The notes: generated from the sequence alone by a model not told the origin. A stretch of DNA of 45,045 bases from Falsirhodobacter sp. alg1 (GCF_000739715.2 NZ_BBJC02000001.1:154061-199105), one strand, 5' to 3'. Shown: positions 16,705 to 26,809, counted from the first letter of the stretch. Made by a program: numbers and translations.

Positions 16705-19597
16705 GGTTGCGATTGTTCCCCTCGGCGTCGACTTTCCCGAGGCGCTGGTCGAAGGGCTTTGCACCCGCATGGCCGGCCAACCACCCGAAGCGATGGCCCG
16801 TGTCCGCCTGTTCCTGAATACCGCGCGGATGCGGCGGCGGGTGATGGACCTGCTGATCGCCCGCGGCGCAGGTTTTCTGCCACGTATCGCCCTGCTTGGT
16901 GATCTGGGCAATCTGGTCCCGGATCTGCCCGCACCGGTTCCTCCGCTGCGCCGCCGGCTGGAGCTGGCACAGCTGATCACGGCCCTGCTGAAGGTGCAGC
17001 CCGATCTTGCCCCCCGTGCCGCCGTCCATGATCTGGCGGACAGCCTTGCAAAACTGATGGGCGAAATGCAGCAGGAGGCTGTTTCCCCCGAGGCGCTGTC
17101 GCTACTGGATGTTTCGGGCCATTCCGCCCATTGGGCCCGAACGCAGGCTTTTCTGGGGATTGTCGCCCCCTTGTTCGCAGCAGCAGACAGGCCCGATCCC
17201 GAACGCCGGATGCGCCTGGCTGCGGAAACATTGGCAGACCTGTGGCAAAGGGTTCCCCCTGACGGACCGGTAATCGTGGCAGGTTCCACCGGATCACGGG
17301 GCACAACGGCCCTGTTCATGCGGGCCGTGGCGCGGCTACCGCAGGGCACCCTTGTCTTGCCGGGGTTCGATACGGACCTGCCGGCCGCGGTATGGGACGG
17401 TCTGGATGACGCCATGACCGCCGAGGATCACCCCCAGTACCGGTTTCACCGCCTGATGCGCGATCTGGACCTGACAGCGGATATGCTGTCCCCATGGACC
17501 GGTGCCGCACCGGTGGCAGCAGATCGCAACCGGCTCATATCCCTTTCCCTTCGGCCGGCCCCCGTAACGGACCAATGGCTGGAAGAGGGGCGATACCTTC
17601 CGGACCTGATCCCCGCCACTGAAGGGTTGACCCTGATCGAGGCACCGCGCCCGCGGGCCGAGGCGCTGGCCATCGCCCTGATCCTGCGGCGGGCCGCGGA
17701 ACAGGGCCGGAAGGCCGCGCTGATTTCCCCGGACAGGAAACTTACCCGGCAGGTTACGGCGGCATTGGACCGCTGGGGCATCCTGCCGGATGATTCCGCT
17801 GGTGCGCCCTTGCATCATTCGGCACCCGGACGGTTGATGCGCCATGTGGCGCGGCTGATCGGCCAGCGGCTGACACCCGAGATGCTGCTGACGCTGCTGA
17901 AACATCCGCTGACCGCCACGGGGGCCGACCGCGGCAACCATCTGCGCTGGACCCGTGATCTGGAATTGCACCTGCGCCGCTACGGTCCGCCGTTCCCCAC
18001 GGCGGATGATCTGGCCCTGTGGGCGGGGACGCGCCCGGCCGACGGCGTGGCTGATTGGGCCGCATGGATCGGCAAAACCCTGACCCCGATTGCCCAGGCA
18101 CAGGATGCGCCGCTGATCGACCATCTGGATCGTCACATCGCCATGACAGAGGCGCTTGCTGCCGGACCGAACGGAAGCGGAACGGGTGCTCTGTGGGACA
18201 CAGCGGCCGGAATACAGGCGGAAAGTACCATTGCCGACCTGCGCGCCGAGGCCGAACACGGGGGAATCATGTCCCCCGCCGATTACGCCGACCTGCTGGA
18301 TAAACTGCTTTCACAGGCAGAAGTACGCGAGCCGACGCAATCGCACCCTTGCGTCATGATATGGGGAACACTGGAAGCACGGGTGCAGGGTGCCGATCTG
18401 GTCATTCTTGGCGGATTGAATGATGGCATCTGGCCGGGGCTGCCATCGCCGGATCCGTGGCTCAACCGTCAGATGCGGCTGGATGCGGGCCTGTTGTTGC
18501 CCGAACGCGAAATCGGTCTTTCCGCCCATGATTACCAGCAGGCGGTTGCCGCCCCCCAGGTTATCCTGACCCGCGCGGTGCGTGATGCCGAGGCGGAAAC
18601 CGTCCCGTCCCGCTGGCTGAACAGGTTGCAGAACCTGATGGCCGGCCTGCCGGACAAGGGCGGGCCGGAGGCCTTGGCCGCGATGCGCAAGCGCGGTTCG
18701 GAATGGCTGGATCTGGCAGAGCGGCTGGACATGCCGCTTGCCCCGGTCCCCGCCGCGCGCCGGCCCGCACCCCGCCCGCCTGTCAATGTGCGGCCCGTGA
18801 AGCTGGCAGTGACAGGCATCAAAACGTTGATCCGCGATCCCTATGCGATCTATGCCAAGAACATCCTTCGCCTTTATCCGCTGTCGCCCCTGCGGCAGGA
18901 ACCGGATGCACGGCTGCGGGGGTCTGTGCTGCATGCCATTCTGGAGGGATTTGTGCGCGAAGACGGTGATCCTGATACCGCCCGCGCCCGCTTGGCCGCC
19001 ATCGCCGCCCGTGTTCTGGCCGAGGAGGTCCCCTGGCCCGCAGCCCGCGCCCTGTGGACGGCACGGATGGATCGCGCGGCCGAGGTGTTTCTGGCACTGG
19101 AGGCGGAATCCGAGGGTACCCCGGTCCTTCTGGAAGATACCGGCGGTGTCGATCTGACGCCTCTGCCGTTCCGCCTGACCGCACGCCCGGACCGGATCGA
19201 CAGATTGCCCGATGGCCGCCTGCGCATTCTGGATTACAAGACCGGCACACCGCCTACGAAAAAGCAGCAGGCGGCCTATGACAAACAGCTGCTGCTGGAG
19301 GCAGCCATGGCGGAGCGGGGCGGGTTCTTCGAACTCGGCCCGTCAGAGGTGGCACGGATCAGCTACATCGGGCTTGGCACCACCCCCAAGATAGAGACGA
19401 CCGAAATCACCGAGGATCTGCTGGGCCAGGTCTGGGAACAGCTGCACAGCCTGATTGCAAAATACGGTGAGCAGGGGCAGGGGTATGTGTCCCGCAGGGC
19501 GGTTTTCGAAGACCGCTTTCCGGGCGATTACGATCACCTTGCCCGCTATGGCGAATGGGAAATGCAGGACCCCTCGCATCCGGAGGACGTAGGATGA
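16697..19597 (+). CDS. addB: double-strand break repair protein AddB
   Basis: Subunit of the AddAB helicase-nuclease that processes double-strand breaks for RecA loading, the alphaproteobacterial counterpart of RecBCD. The 966-residue length is typical of alphaproteobacterial AddB. The N-terminal half is a degenerate helicase region, and the C-terminal PD-(D/E)XK nuclease has the motif RILDYKTGTPPTKKQQ near 842-858. The large middle part has ADLVILGGLNDGIWPG (near 568-583), a conserved AddB signature. It overlaps murU by 8 nt at its start and addA by 4 nt (ATGA) at its end. Confidence 0.95.
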   Translation: MAEVAIVPLGVDFPEALVEGLCTRMAGQPPEAMARVRLFLNTARMRRRVMDLLIARGAGFLPRIALLGDLGNLVPDLPAPVPPLRRRLELAQLITALLKVQPDLAPRAAVHDLADSLAKLMGEMQQEAVSPEALSLLDVSGHSAHWARTQAFLGIVAPLFAAADRPDPERRMRLAAETLADLWQRVPPDGPVIVAGSTGSRGTTALFMRAVARLPQGTLVLPGFDTDLPAAVWDGLDDAMTAEDHPQYRFHRLMRDLDLTADMLSPWTGAAPVAADRNRLISLSLRPAPVTDQWLEEGRYLPDLIPATEGLTLIEAPRPRAEALAIALILRRAAEQGRKAALISPDRKLTRQVTAALDRWGILPDDSAGAPLHHSAPGRLMRHVARLIGQRLTPEMLLTLLKHPLTATGADRGNHLRWTRDLELHLRRYGPPFPTADDLALWAGTRPADGVADWAAWIGKTLTPIAQAQDAPLIDHLDRHIAMTEALAAGPNGSGTGALWDTAAGIQAESTIADLRAEAEHGGIMSPADYADLLDKLLSQAEVREPTQSHPCVMIWGTLEARVQGADLVILGGLNDGIWPGLPSPDPWLNRQMRLDAGLLLPEREIGLSAHDYQQAVAAPQVILTRAVRDAEAETVPSRWLNRLQNLMAGLPDKGGPEALAAMRKRGSEWLDLAERLDMPLAPVPAARRPAPRPPVNVRPVKLAVTGIKTLIRDPYAIYAKNILRLYPLSPLRQEPDARLRGSVLHAILEGFVREDGDPDTARARLAAIAARVLAEEVPWPAARALWTARMDRAAEVFLALEAESEGTPVLLEDTGGVDLTPLPFRLTARPDRIDRLPDGRLRILDYKTGTPPTKKQQAAYDKQLLLEAAMAERGGFFELGPSEVARISYIGLGTTPKIETTEITEDLLGQVWEQLHSLIAKYGEQGQGYVSRRAVFEDRFPGDYDHLARYGEWEMQDPSHPEDVG

Positions 19598-22500
19598 TGC
19601 CCCAGGCAATGGATGATGCGACACTGCGACAGGTCACCGCGGCAAGACCCGATGCTTCTACCTGGCTGTCGGCCAATGCCGGATCGGGCAAAACCCGCGT
19701 GCTGACCGATCGGGTTGCCCGCCTGCTGCTGGACGGCGTGGCCCCCCAGCGCATTCTGTGCCTGACCTACACCAAGGCTGCCGCAACCGAGATGCAGAAC
19801 CGCCTGTTCCGCCGGCTGGGGGAATGGGCCATGCTGGAAGATACGCCCCTGCTGGCCGCATTGGTCACCCTGGGGGTGCCGGAACCCGACCCTGACACGT
19901 TGGCCCGCGCCCGCCGCCTGTTTGCCCGCGCCATCGAAACACCGGGCGGTCTGCGCATCCAGACAATCCACTCGTTCTGTGCCTCGCTTCTGCGCCGGTT
20001 CCCCCTGGAGGCCGGGGTATCGCCGCAATTCACCGAAATGGATGACCGCGCCGCCACCCTGATGCGTGCAGACATCGTCGAGGAAATGGCGGACCGGCTG
20101 GCACCCGAAGCGGTGGCTGCCCTTGCCCGCGCCTATACGGGCGAGGATTTCGGAACATTGGCCGCCCAGGTCGCGGGCAAGCGGGATGGCTTCAACCCGC
20201 CCTTGACCGCCGCCGAAATCCGCGCCTCCCTCGGATTGGCACCGGACGATGATACGGCATCCTTGCTGGCCGGTGTTTTTCTGGGCGGAGAGGCCGAATG
20301 GTTGGCCGAGGTCGCCACCGCGATGGATGCAGGCTCGGTGACCGACCAGAAGAATGCCGCTGCCCTGCGGATCGCCGCACCGGATATGGCCGCACTGGCC
20401 GCCCTAGAAGGCGTGATGCTGACAGGAAAATCCGCCGCCGAACCCTTCACCGCCAAGCTGACCAGTTTCCCTACCAAGAAAACCCGCGCGGCGCTCGGGG
20501 ATCTGACACCTCGCCTGGATGATCTGATGCGCCGTGTGGAAACGGCACGGTCCACCCGCATCGCATTGGCAGCGGCGGCACGGTCACAGGCCCTGCATGA
20601 TTTCGCCCGCGTGTTCCTGCCTGAATACGAGCGGCGAAAGGCAATGCGCGGCTGGCTGGATTTCGACGATCTGATCCGTCGCACCGTGGCCCTGCTGACC
20701 GATCCGTCGGTGGCGCAATGGGTGCTGTTCCGGCTGGATGGCGGCATAGACCATATTCTGGTGGATGAGGCGCAGGATACCAGCCCCGAGCAATGGCGCG
20801 TGATCGAACTGCTGGCACAAGAGTTCGCTGCGGGGGAAGGGGCCCGTGATCTTCAACGGACCATCTTTGTGGTCGGTGACAAGAAGCAGTCGATCTATTC
20901 GTTCCAAGGGGCCGATGTGGCCGCCTTTGACAGGATGAAGGCGCATTTCGCCACGCGGCTGGCCGAGGCAGAGCAGGGGCTGCAGGATCTGCAGCTGGAA
21001 CATTCGTTCCGTTCGTCGGCCACGGTGCTGTCGCTGGTCGACCATACCTTTGCCGATGTACCGCCCGAAGCCCTGGGTGGTCCGATGCGCCACATCGCCT
21101 TTCGCGATATGCCGGGCAGAGTAGATCTATGGCCCGTGACCGAGCCCAGCGCCACCCCGGATGATGATGACTGGTCCCAGCCCGTGGACCTGATTTCGGA
21201 CGAACATCATCATGCCCGTCTGGCCGCGAATATTGCCGACCAGATTGCTGGTATGATCCGGCAGGGCGTACAGATTCCCGATGGATCCGGCACGCGGGCC
21301 ATGCACGCCGGGGATGTGCTGGTTCTGGTACGGGGCCGGGGCGGCATTTTCGGCCCGCTGATCCGCGCCTGCAAAGCAGCCGGACTGCCGATTGCGGGTG
21401 CGGACCGGCTGAAACTGGGCGCCGAGCTGGCCGTGAAAGACCTGACGGCCCTGCTGTCGTTTCTTGCCACGCCCGAGGATGATCTGTCACTGGCCGCGGC
21501 CCTTCGCTCCCCCCTGTTCGGCTGGTCCGAGGATGCGCTCTATCGTCTGGCACAACCCCGCAAGGGCTATCTCTGGGCCGCACTCAGGGGAATGGATGTT
21601 CCTGCGGTTGCGATCCTGCAGGATTTGCGGAACCACGCCGATTTCCTGCGCCCCTATGATCTGATCGAGCGCGTCCTGACACGCCATGACGGGCGACGTG
21701 CATTGCTGGCACGTCTGGGTGCCGAGGTGGAGGATGGGATCGATGAACTGCTGTCGCAGGCCCTGGCCTATGAACGCACGGACGTTCCCAGCCTGACCGG
21801 TTTTCTGACGTGGTTGACCACTGACGAGGTGGAGGTGAAGCGCCGCATGGACAGTGCCGGACGGATGATCCGCGTCATGACCGTTCACGGCTCGAAAGGG
21901 CTGGAAGCCCCTATCGTGATCCTGCCCGATATTGCCGACCACAAGGCGCGGGATCGGGATGAATTGGTGTCCATGGAGGATGGTACAACGCTCTGGCGGC
22001 CCCCTGCGGCAGAGGCACCGGATTCCGTGGCCACTGCGCTTGCCGCGCGCAAGGCCGCGGCCGAAGCGGAATCGCTCCGGCTGCTGTATGTGGCCTTGAC
22101 CCGCGCCCAGTGCTGGCTGATCGCCGCTGCCGCGGGGGATGTGAAACAGGAAGGCAACTGGTACAACCGCATCCGGCGCGGGCTGGAAGCGGCAGGCGCG
22201 ATGCCATGGCAGGGCGGATTGCGGCTGGAGGGGGGCATCTGGCCCGACCCGTCGCCGGAGACCGCGAAAAGCGTCATCCAACCCGCCCTCTTGCCTGAAT
22301 GGGTGCGTCAGGGATTGGAGATTCCGGCACATCCGCTTCCCGCCATTTCGCCCTCCGGTATGGGCGGGGCAAAGGCATTGGCGGGGGAAGGTCTGGACGA
22401 AGCCGCGGCCAAGCTGCGCGGAACGCAGCTGCATCTGCTGCTGGAGCATCTGCCCCTGTCGGCTGATCGTGCGGCCACTGCTGCGCGCCTGCTGCCGGAT

Positions 22501-22893
22501 GCGGATATCCCCCCCCTTCTGGCCGAAGCAGAGGCTGTCATTGCTGCCCATCCTGCCCTGTTCGTGTCAGATGCGCTGGCCGAGGTTGCTGTTACAGCAG
22601 ACCTGTATGGTACACCGCTTTATGGTATTCTGGATCGAGTGGTCATCAATGAGGACCATGTTCTGGCGGTTGATTTCAAATCAAATGCCGTAGTTCCCCC
22701 ATCGGCCGATCGCGTTCCCGAAGGGCTGTTGCGCCAGATGGGGGCCTATGCCCACGCCCTGGCACAGATCTGGCCGCAAAAGCGGATTGAGACGGCAATC
22801 CTGTGGACACGTACCGGCGTTCTGATGCCCCTGCCTGCAAAGCTGACCTCGGCAGCCCTGAAACGCGGCCTGACCGACACAGAAAAGGCATAG
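19594..22893 (+). CDS. addA: double-strand break repair helicase-nuclease AddA
   Basis: A UvrD/Rep-type SF1A helicase with a C-terminal nuclease, partner of AddB. From ATG 19594 the product has 1099 residues. Seen in order: Walker A SANAGSGKT (26-34), LTYTKAAATEM, the Walker B-like VDEAQDTSPEQW near 390-401, GDKKQSIYSFQGA, TVHGSKGLEAP, LLYVALTRAQ, and the nuclease motif VDFKSN near 1025. The start at 19594 is preferred over an in-frame upstream ATG at 19555 because GGAGGA lies at 19582-19587 and it gives an ATGA overlap with the addB stop. A perfect inverted repeat follows the stop. Confidence 0.96.
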   Translation: MMPQAMDDATLRQVTAARPDASTWLSANAGSGKTRVLTDRVARLLLDGVAPQRILCLTYTKAAATEMQNRLFRRLGEWAMLEDTPLLAALVTLGVPEPDPDTLARARRLFARAIETPGGLRIQTIHSFCASLLRRFPLEAGVSPQFTEMDDRAATLMRADIVEEMADRLAPEAVAALARAYTGEDFGTLAAQVAGKRDGFNPPLTAAEIRASLGLAPDDDTASLLAGVFLGGEAEWLAEVATAMDAGSVTDQKNAAALRIAAPDMAALAALEGVMLTGKSAAEPFTAKLTSFPTKKTRAALGDLTPRLDDLMRRVETARSTRIALAAAARSQALHDFARVFLPEYERRKAMRGWLDFDDLIRRTVALLTDPSVAQWVLFRLDGGIDHILVDEAQDTSPEQWRVIELLAQEFAAGEGARDLQRTIFVVGDKKQSIYSFQGADVAAFDRMKAHFATRLAEAEQGLQDLQLEHSFRSSATVLSLVDHTFADVPPEALGGPMRHIAFRDMPGRVDLWPVTEPSATPDDDDWSQPVDLISDEHHHARLAANIADQIAGMIRQGVQIPDGSGTRAMHAGDVLVLVRGRGGIFGPLIRACKAAGLPIAGADRLKLGAELAVKDLTALLSFLATPEDDLSLAAALRSPLFGWSEDALYRLAQPRKGYLWAALRGMDVPAVAILQDLRNHADFLRPYDLIERVLTRHDGRRALLARLGAEVEDGIDELLSQALAYERTDVPSLTGFLTWLTTDEVEVKRRMDSAGRMIRVMTVHGSKGLEAPIVILPDIADHKARDRDELVSMEDGTTLWRPPAAEAPDSVATALAARKAAAEAESLRLLYVALTRAQCWLIAAAAGDVKQEGNWYNRIRRGLEAAGAMPWQGGLRLEGGIWPDPSPETAKSVIQPALLPEWVRQGLEIPAHPLPAISPSGMGGAKALAGEGLDEAAAKLRGTQLHLLLEHLPLSADRAATAARLLPDADIPPLLAEAEAVIAAHPALFVSDALAEVAVTADLYGTPLYGILDRVVINEDHVLAVDFKSNAVVPPSADRVPEGLLRQMGAYAHALAQIWPQKRIETAILWTRTGVLMPLPAKLTSAALKRGLTDTEKA

Positions 22894-22920
22894 GAGGCCG
22901 GCACGACGATGCCGGCCTCC
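22893..22920. terminator. GC-rich inverted repeat between addA and rfbA
   Basis: A perfect 11-bp stem (GGAGGCCGGCA at 22893-22903 with TGCCGGCCTCC at 22910-22920, 6-nt loop) begins on the last base of the addA stop codon. It is symmetric and lies between the convergent addA and rfbA, so it probably terminates both, although neither side has a proper U-tract. Confidence 0.6.
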
Positions 22921-22928
22921 TGAATCAT

Positions 22929-23801
22929 TCATCCCAGAAGGGCGCGCAGGGCCTTGCCGTAGTTGGTTTTCTTGAACAGGTTGATCCGCTCTCCCAGCTG
23001 CGCGGCATCGATCCAGCCGGCGGCAAAGGCGATTTCATCCGGGCTACCGGATTGCAGGCCCTGCCGTTCCTCAAGTGTCCGCACGAAATTGCCTGCATCC
23101 AGAAGGCTCGCATGGGTGCCGGTATCAAGCCACGCATAGCCGCGGCCCATCTGCTGCACGCGCAAAGCATCCTCGGCCAGATACAGCTCCAGCAGCGAGG
23201 TGATCTCCAGCTCTCCACGATCCGAGGGTTGGACCTGACGGGCACGTTTAGGGGCATCACCGTCAAGGAAGTAAAGGCCGGTCACGGCATAGTTCGAGGG
23301 CGGCACCTCGGGCTTTTCAATAATGGTCTGAACACGACCGTCCGCGTCAAAGGCCACCACACCGTAGCGTTCGGGGTCGGACACGTGATAACCGAAGACG
23401 GTCCCGCCCGAAGGCTGCGCATCGGCTGCCTGCAGCAGATCCGGCAGACCGTGGCCAAAGAAGATGTTGTCCCCCAGCACCATCGCAGAGGGGGCACCGT
23501 CCAGAAACTCCTCGGCAATCAGATAGGCCTGGGCCAGACCATCGGGCGAAGGCTGTACCAGCCACGTGATGGAGATGCCCCACTGGCTGCCATCCCCCAG
23601 CAGGCGCTGGAACTGGTCGGCATCCTGCGGTGTGGTAATGATCGCGATTTCGCGGATACCCGTCAGCATCAGAACCGAGATCGGATAATAGATCATCGGC
23701 TTGTCATAGACCGGCAGCAACTGCTTCGAGATGCCCATGGTAATCGGATAAAGGCGCGTGCCCGATCCGCCTGCGAGAATGATGCCTTTGCGGTCGGTCA
23801 T
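22929..23801 (-). CDS. rfbA: glucose-1-phosphate thymidylyltransferase RfbA
   Basis: First step of dTDP-L-rhamnose synthesis: glucose 1-phosphate and dTTP give dTDP-glucose. The 290-residue protein starts at ATG 23801 (4-nt overlap with rfbD). It has the nucleotidyltransferase signature LAGGSGTRLYPIT at 9-21 with K26 in SKQLLPVYDKPMIYYP, plus ALVLGDNIF-like metal-binding sequence (MVLGDNIFFGHG) and LDTGTHASLLDAG near the C-terminus. It is last in the minus-strand operon rfbC-B-D-A and convergent with addA. Confidence 0.95.
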   Translation of the reverse strand: MTDRKGIILAGGSGTRLYPITMGISKQLLPVYDKPMIYYPISVLMLTGIREIAIITTPQDADQFQRLLGDGSQWGISITWLVQPSPDGLAQAYLIAEEFLDGAPSAMVLGDNIFFGHGLPDLLQAADAQPSGGTVFGYHVSDPERYGVVAFDADGRVQTIIEKPEVPPSNYAVTGLYFLDGDAPKRARQVQPSDRGELEITSLLELYLAEDALRVQQMGRGYAWLDTGTHASLLDAGNFVRTLEERQGLQSGSPDEIAFAAGWIDAAQLGERINLFKKTNYGKALRALLG

Positions 23802-24646
23802 TTTGCCTCCTCCAATTCCTTCAACACATCGTTCAGACCCTTGCGCCAATCGGGTCGCGTCAAACCGAATACGGCCAGGTCGCTGCAATCCATCCGGCTG
23901 TTGGCGGGTCGTGCGGCAGGGGTGGGATAGTCCGAAGAGGGAATATCCGTTACCGCAGTTTCCATGCCCGCTGCAGCAAAGATCGCCCGTGCGAAATCGG
24001 CCCAGGAAACATCAGGCCCGCCTGACAGATGGTAGATACCGCTTTTGTCAGGATCGGCCGTCAGGGCCTTGGCCATGGCGACACAGGTGGCCGCAATATC
24101 GGCAGCTGCGGTAGGGCCACCGATCTGGTCGGCCACCACCGTCAGGCTGTCGCGGGTTGCCCCGACACGCAGCATGGTTTTCACAAAGTTCGCCCCATGC
24201 GCCGAAAACACCCATGAGGTGCGCAGGATCGCATAGGGTCCGCCAGCAGCGATCACACCCTTTTCACCGGCCAGCTTCGACCGGCCATAGGCCCCTATGG
24301 GACCGGTGGCATCTGTGGGCGTCCATGGTGCGGTGCCTGTGCCATCGAACACGTAGTCCGTTGAAATCTGCACAAAGGGGATTCCCTTTGCTGCAGCGGC
24401 GCGGGCCATTGCGGCGGGGGCATCACCATTGATGAGGGTGGCTGCCGGTTCTTCCGCCTCGGCCTTGTCCACGGCCGTCCAGGCGGCGGCGTTGATAACC
24501 GCCGTCGCATCATGGGCCATGATCGCCGCGGCGCACCCCTCGGGGTCAGACAGGTCCGCCTGTTCGCGCGAGAGAAAGATGGCGTCGGGCAACAAGCGCT
24601 GCAATTCGCGCGCCACCTGACCGGTCTGCCCGAAAACGAGGATCAT
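23798..24646 (-). CDS. rfbD: dTDP-4-dehydrorhamnose reductase RfbD
   Basis: Final step: NAD(P)H-dependent reduction of dTDP-4-keto-L-rhamnose to dTDP-L-rhamnose. The 282-residue short-chain dehydrogenase has a nucleotide-binding loop FGQTGQVA (5-12), [13 protein letters not shown] near 51-63, STDYVFDG (95-102) and the catalytic Y120-x3-K124 in [10 protein letters not shown]. The ATG at 24646 overlaps the rfbB stop by 4 nt; an upstream in-frame ATG lying inside rfbB was rejected. Translationally coupled with rfbB and rfbA. Confidence 0.95.
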   Translation of the reverse strand: MILVFGQTGQVARELQRLLPDAIFLSREQADLSDPEGCAAAIMAHDATAVINAAAWTAVDKAEAEEPAATLINGDAPAAMARAAAAKGIPFVQISTDYVFDGTGTAPWTPTDATGPIGAYGRSKLAGEKGVIAAGGPYAILRTSWVFSAHGANFVKTMLRVGATRDSLTVVADQIGGPTAAADIAATCVAMAKALTADPDKSGIYHLSGGPDVSWADFARAIFAAAGMETAVTDIPSSDYPTPAARPANSRMDCSDLAVFGLTRPDWRKGLNDVLKELEEAK

Positions 24647-25683
24647 GCCTTTACCCCGAGCCGCTGGCCAACACCCGAACGGTCCTGCAGCGGGCGCCAC
24701 CATGCCTCGTTGTCCAGATACCACTGGACCGTTTTTTCCAGCCCTTGTTCCAGCGTGACCGAGGGGCGCCAACCCAGTTCGGTCCGGATACGTTCGGGAT
24801 CGATGGCATACCGCATATCATGCCCCGGACGGTCGGTGACAAAGGTGATCTGGTCGGCATAGGCCGCGTTCTTTGGACGCTTTTCATCAAGGATCGTGCA
24901 GATTGTCCGCACCAGATCGATATTCCTGGCCTCGTTCTCGCCGCCGATATTATAGCTGCGCCCCAATTCGCCCTTCTGCAGAACCGTCAGCAGGGCATCC
25001 GCGTGATCTTCCACATAAAGCCAGTCGCGGATATTCTCACCCTTGCCGTAAACGGGAATAGGCTCTCCGGCCAGGGCCTTCAGGATGACCACGGGAACCA
25101 GCTTTTCCGGAAAATGGTAGGGGCCGTAGTTGTTGGAGCAGTTGGTCATCACGATCGGCAGGCCGTAGGTTTCGGCCCATGCCCGCACCAGATGGTCCGA
25201 TCCGGCCTTTGATGCCGAATAGGGAGAATTCGGAGCGTAGGGCGTTTCCTCGGTGAACTGGCCGGTTTCCCCCAAGGTGCCGAATACCTCATCGGTGGAG
25301 ATATGGTGGAAGCGGAATGCGGCAGGCTTTCCCTGCGCCTGCCAGAAGGCACGTGCGGCCTCTAGCATGTTGAAGGTGCCGATCACATTCGTCTGGATGA
25401 AATCACCCGGGCTGTCGATCGACCGGTCCACATGCGATTCCGCCGCCAGATGCATGACCGCATCCGGTTTATGTTCGGCAAATATCCGGTCCAATGCCGC
25501 GCGATCCCGGATATCGGCCTTTTCAAACGCGTAATTCGGGGACTTTGCAGCCTCGGCCACGTTTTCCAGACAGGCGGCATAGGTCAGCGCATCAAGGTTC
25601 ACCACCGCATGCCCGTCGCGGATGGCCTGCCGCACAACCGCAGACCCGATGAAACCGGCACCGCCGGTGATAAGAAGCTTCAT
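24643..25683 (-). CDS. rfbB: dTDP-glucose 4,6-dehydratase RfbB
   Basis: Second step: NAD-dependent conversion of dTDP-glucose to dTDP-4-keto-6-deoxyglucose. The 346-residue extended short-chain dehydrogenase has the Rossmann loop GGAGFIG (7-13), [12 protein letters not shown] (78-89), STDEVFG (129-135) and the catalytic Y155-x3-K159 in [12 protein letters not shown]. Length and motifs are canonical. It overlaps rfbC by 4 nt and rfbD by 4 nt. The intermediate can also feed other 6-deoxyhexoses, but the adjacent RfbC and RfbD make rhamnose the likely product. Confidence 0.96.
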   Translation of the reverse strand: MKLLITGGAGFIGSAVVRQAIRDGHAVVNLDALTYAACLENVAEAAKSPNYAFEKADIRDRAALDRIFAEHKPDAVMHLAAESHVDRSIDSPGDFIQTNVIGTFNMLEAARAFWQAQGKPAAFRFHHISTDEVFGTLGETGQFTEETPYAPNSPYSASKAGSDHLVRAWAETYGLPIVMTNCSNNYGPYHFPEKLVPVVILKALAGEPIPVYGKGENIRDWLYVEDHADALLTVLQKGELGRSYNIGGENEARNIDLVRTICTILDEKRPKNAAYADQITFVTDRPGHDMRYAIDPERIRTELGWRPSVTLEQGLEKTVQWYLDNEAWWRPLQDRSGVGQRLGVKA

Positions 25684-26255
25684 GTCCGCTCCGTCGTGAA
25701 GGGGGATTTAAAATCGGCCAGCGCCGGGGCTGCCGCATCTTTTTCCGAAAGGACAGGCGTTACCCCTGCAGGCATGGGCCAGTCGATGCCCACACTGTCC
25801 CAACGTACGGCACCATCACATTCCGGCGCGTAATGATCCGTACATTTGTAACAGATTTCGGTGTCATCGGTCAGCGTGGCAAAGCCGTGCAGGAATCCTG
25901 CCGGAATCCACAGCTGTTTGCCATTTTCAAAGGACAACTCCGCCCCGAACCACTGACCGTAGGTCGGGCTGTCGGTCCGGATATCGACGGCGACATCATA
26001 AAGCGCCCCGCGCCCGCAGCGGACCAGTTTACCCTGTGCATGCGGGGGAGACTGGAAATGCAGCCCGCGCACCGTGCCTGCCTTGGCGGACATGGAGTGA
26101 TTGTCCTGCACGAATTCCGGCAGAACCACGCCGGCCGTTTCCAGCGTCTTGCGGTTCCAGCTTTCCGAAAAGAACCCGCGCGGGTCACCGAACCGGCGCG
26201 GTGTCAGTACCAGAACACCATCGAGTTGCGTTTTTTCGATCTGCATAGTTTCCAT
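25680..26255 (-). CDS. rfbC: dTDP-4-dehydrorhamnose 3,5-epimerase RfbC
   Basis: Third step: double epimerisation of dTDP-4-keto-6-deoxyglucose. The 191-residue cupin enzyme has [15 protein letters not shown] (19-33), TVRGLHFQ with catalytic H66, [11 protein letters not shown] (115-125) and [13 protein letters not shown]. It is the first gene of the rhamnose operon. The start is either ATG 26255 or ATG 26246 (MQIEKTQL); the second has a GGA-rich sequence at better spacing. Upstream is the divergent trxA promoter region. Confidence 0.94.
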   Translation of the reverse strand: METMQIEKTQLDGVLVLTPRRFGDPRGFFSESWNRKTLETAGVVLPEFVQDNHSMSAKAGTVRGLHFQSPPHAQGKLVRCGRGALYDVAVDIRTDSPTYGQWFGAELSFENGKQLWIPAGFLHGFATLTDDTEICYKCTDHYAPECDGAVRWDSVGIDWPMPAGVTPVLSEKDAAAPALADFKSPFTTERT

Positions 26256-26373
26256 CCGCGCATCATTCGGGCGCGAAGGTAGCGGTGTGGCAGGGTATTG
26301 TCACGTATGTGCAGCGTCTTGACGCCCAAGCCGCGGCTTCCTACGTCTGATACAACCTTACAGGAGTTTTGAC
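26256..26373. promoter_or_regulatory. rfbC-trxA divergent promoter region
   Basis: 118 bp between divergent genes. For trxA a candidate is TTGACG at 26319-26324, a 17-nt spacer, and TACGTC at 26342-26347, with CAGGAG at 26361-26366 as ribosome-binding site. No clear hexamers were fixed for the rfb direction. Confidence 0.45.
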
Positions 26374-26694
26374 ATGGCCACTGTTGCCGTTACCGATGCC
26401 ACATTCGATGCCGAAGTCCGAGAGTCGGACATTCCGGTCGTTGTCGATTTCTGGGCTGAATGGTGTGGCCCGTGCCGCCAGATCGGCCCCGCACTGGAAG
26501 AGCTTGCTGGCGAATATGCGGGCAAAGTGAAGATTGTCAAGGTGAACGTGGACCAGAACCCCGTCAGCCCGGCACAGTTGGGTGTTCGGGGCATTCCTGC
26601 CTTGTTCATGTTCAAAGGCGGCGAGGTCGTGTCGAACAAGACAGGTGCTGCACCCAAGGCCGCATTGGCCAACTGGATCAAAAGCGCGATCTGA
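26374..26694 (+). CDS. trxA: thioredoxin TrxA
   Basis: A cytoplasmic dithiol reductant of 106 residues with the classic active site WCGPC at 30-34, the buried aspartate in VVVDFWAEW (D25) and the cis-proline loop RGIPALFMF. In many alphaproteobacteria trxA directly follows addA; here the rhamnose operon lies between them. It has its own candidate promoter and ends with a hairpin terminator 6 bp after the stop. Confidence 0.97.
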   Translation: MATVAVTDATFDAEVRESDIPVVVDFWAEWCGPCRQIGPALEELAGEYAGKVKIVKVNVDQNPVSPAQLGVRGIPALFMFKGGEVVSNKTGAAPKAALANWIKSAI

Positions 26695-26700
26695 TGGAAC

Positions 26701-26722
26701 GGGCGCCTCCGGGCGCCCTTTT
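26701..26722 (+). terminator. intrinsic terminator of trxA
   Basis: A 7-bp GC stem GGGCGCC (26701-26707) pairs with GGCGCCC (26712-26718) around a TCCG loop and is followed by TTTTC. It starts 6 bp after the trxA stop codon and separates trxA from hslV. Confidence 0.88.
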
Positions 26723-26756
26723 CATTTGGCGATCGGCATTGCTTCTCCCCCTCGGG

Positions 26757-26786
26757 GTTGAGCGGGGCAATCCTTGACGCCATATA
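26757..26786 (+). promoter_or_regulatory. candidate heat-shock (RpoH/sigma-32) promoter of hslV
   Basis: GTTGAGC at 26757-26763 resembles the sigma-32 -35 (CTTGAAA). After 14 nt, CGCCATATA at 26778-26786 matches 8 of 9 positions of the -10 consensus CCCCATNTA. The site is 24 bp upstream of the hslV start, after the trxA terminator. hslV is a classical RpoH target, which supports the reading. Confidence 0.6.
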
Positions 26787-26809
26787 CCCCCGAAAGAAAA
26801 GGAGCTTCC

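Noticed and set aside
26774-26809. Longer HslV from an upstream ATG
   Set aside because: It overlaps the candidate promoter and lacks a Shine-Dalgarno sequence, whereas ATG 26810 has AAAGGAG.
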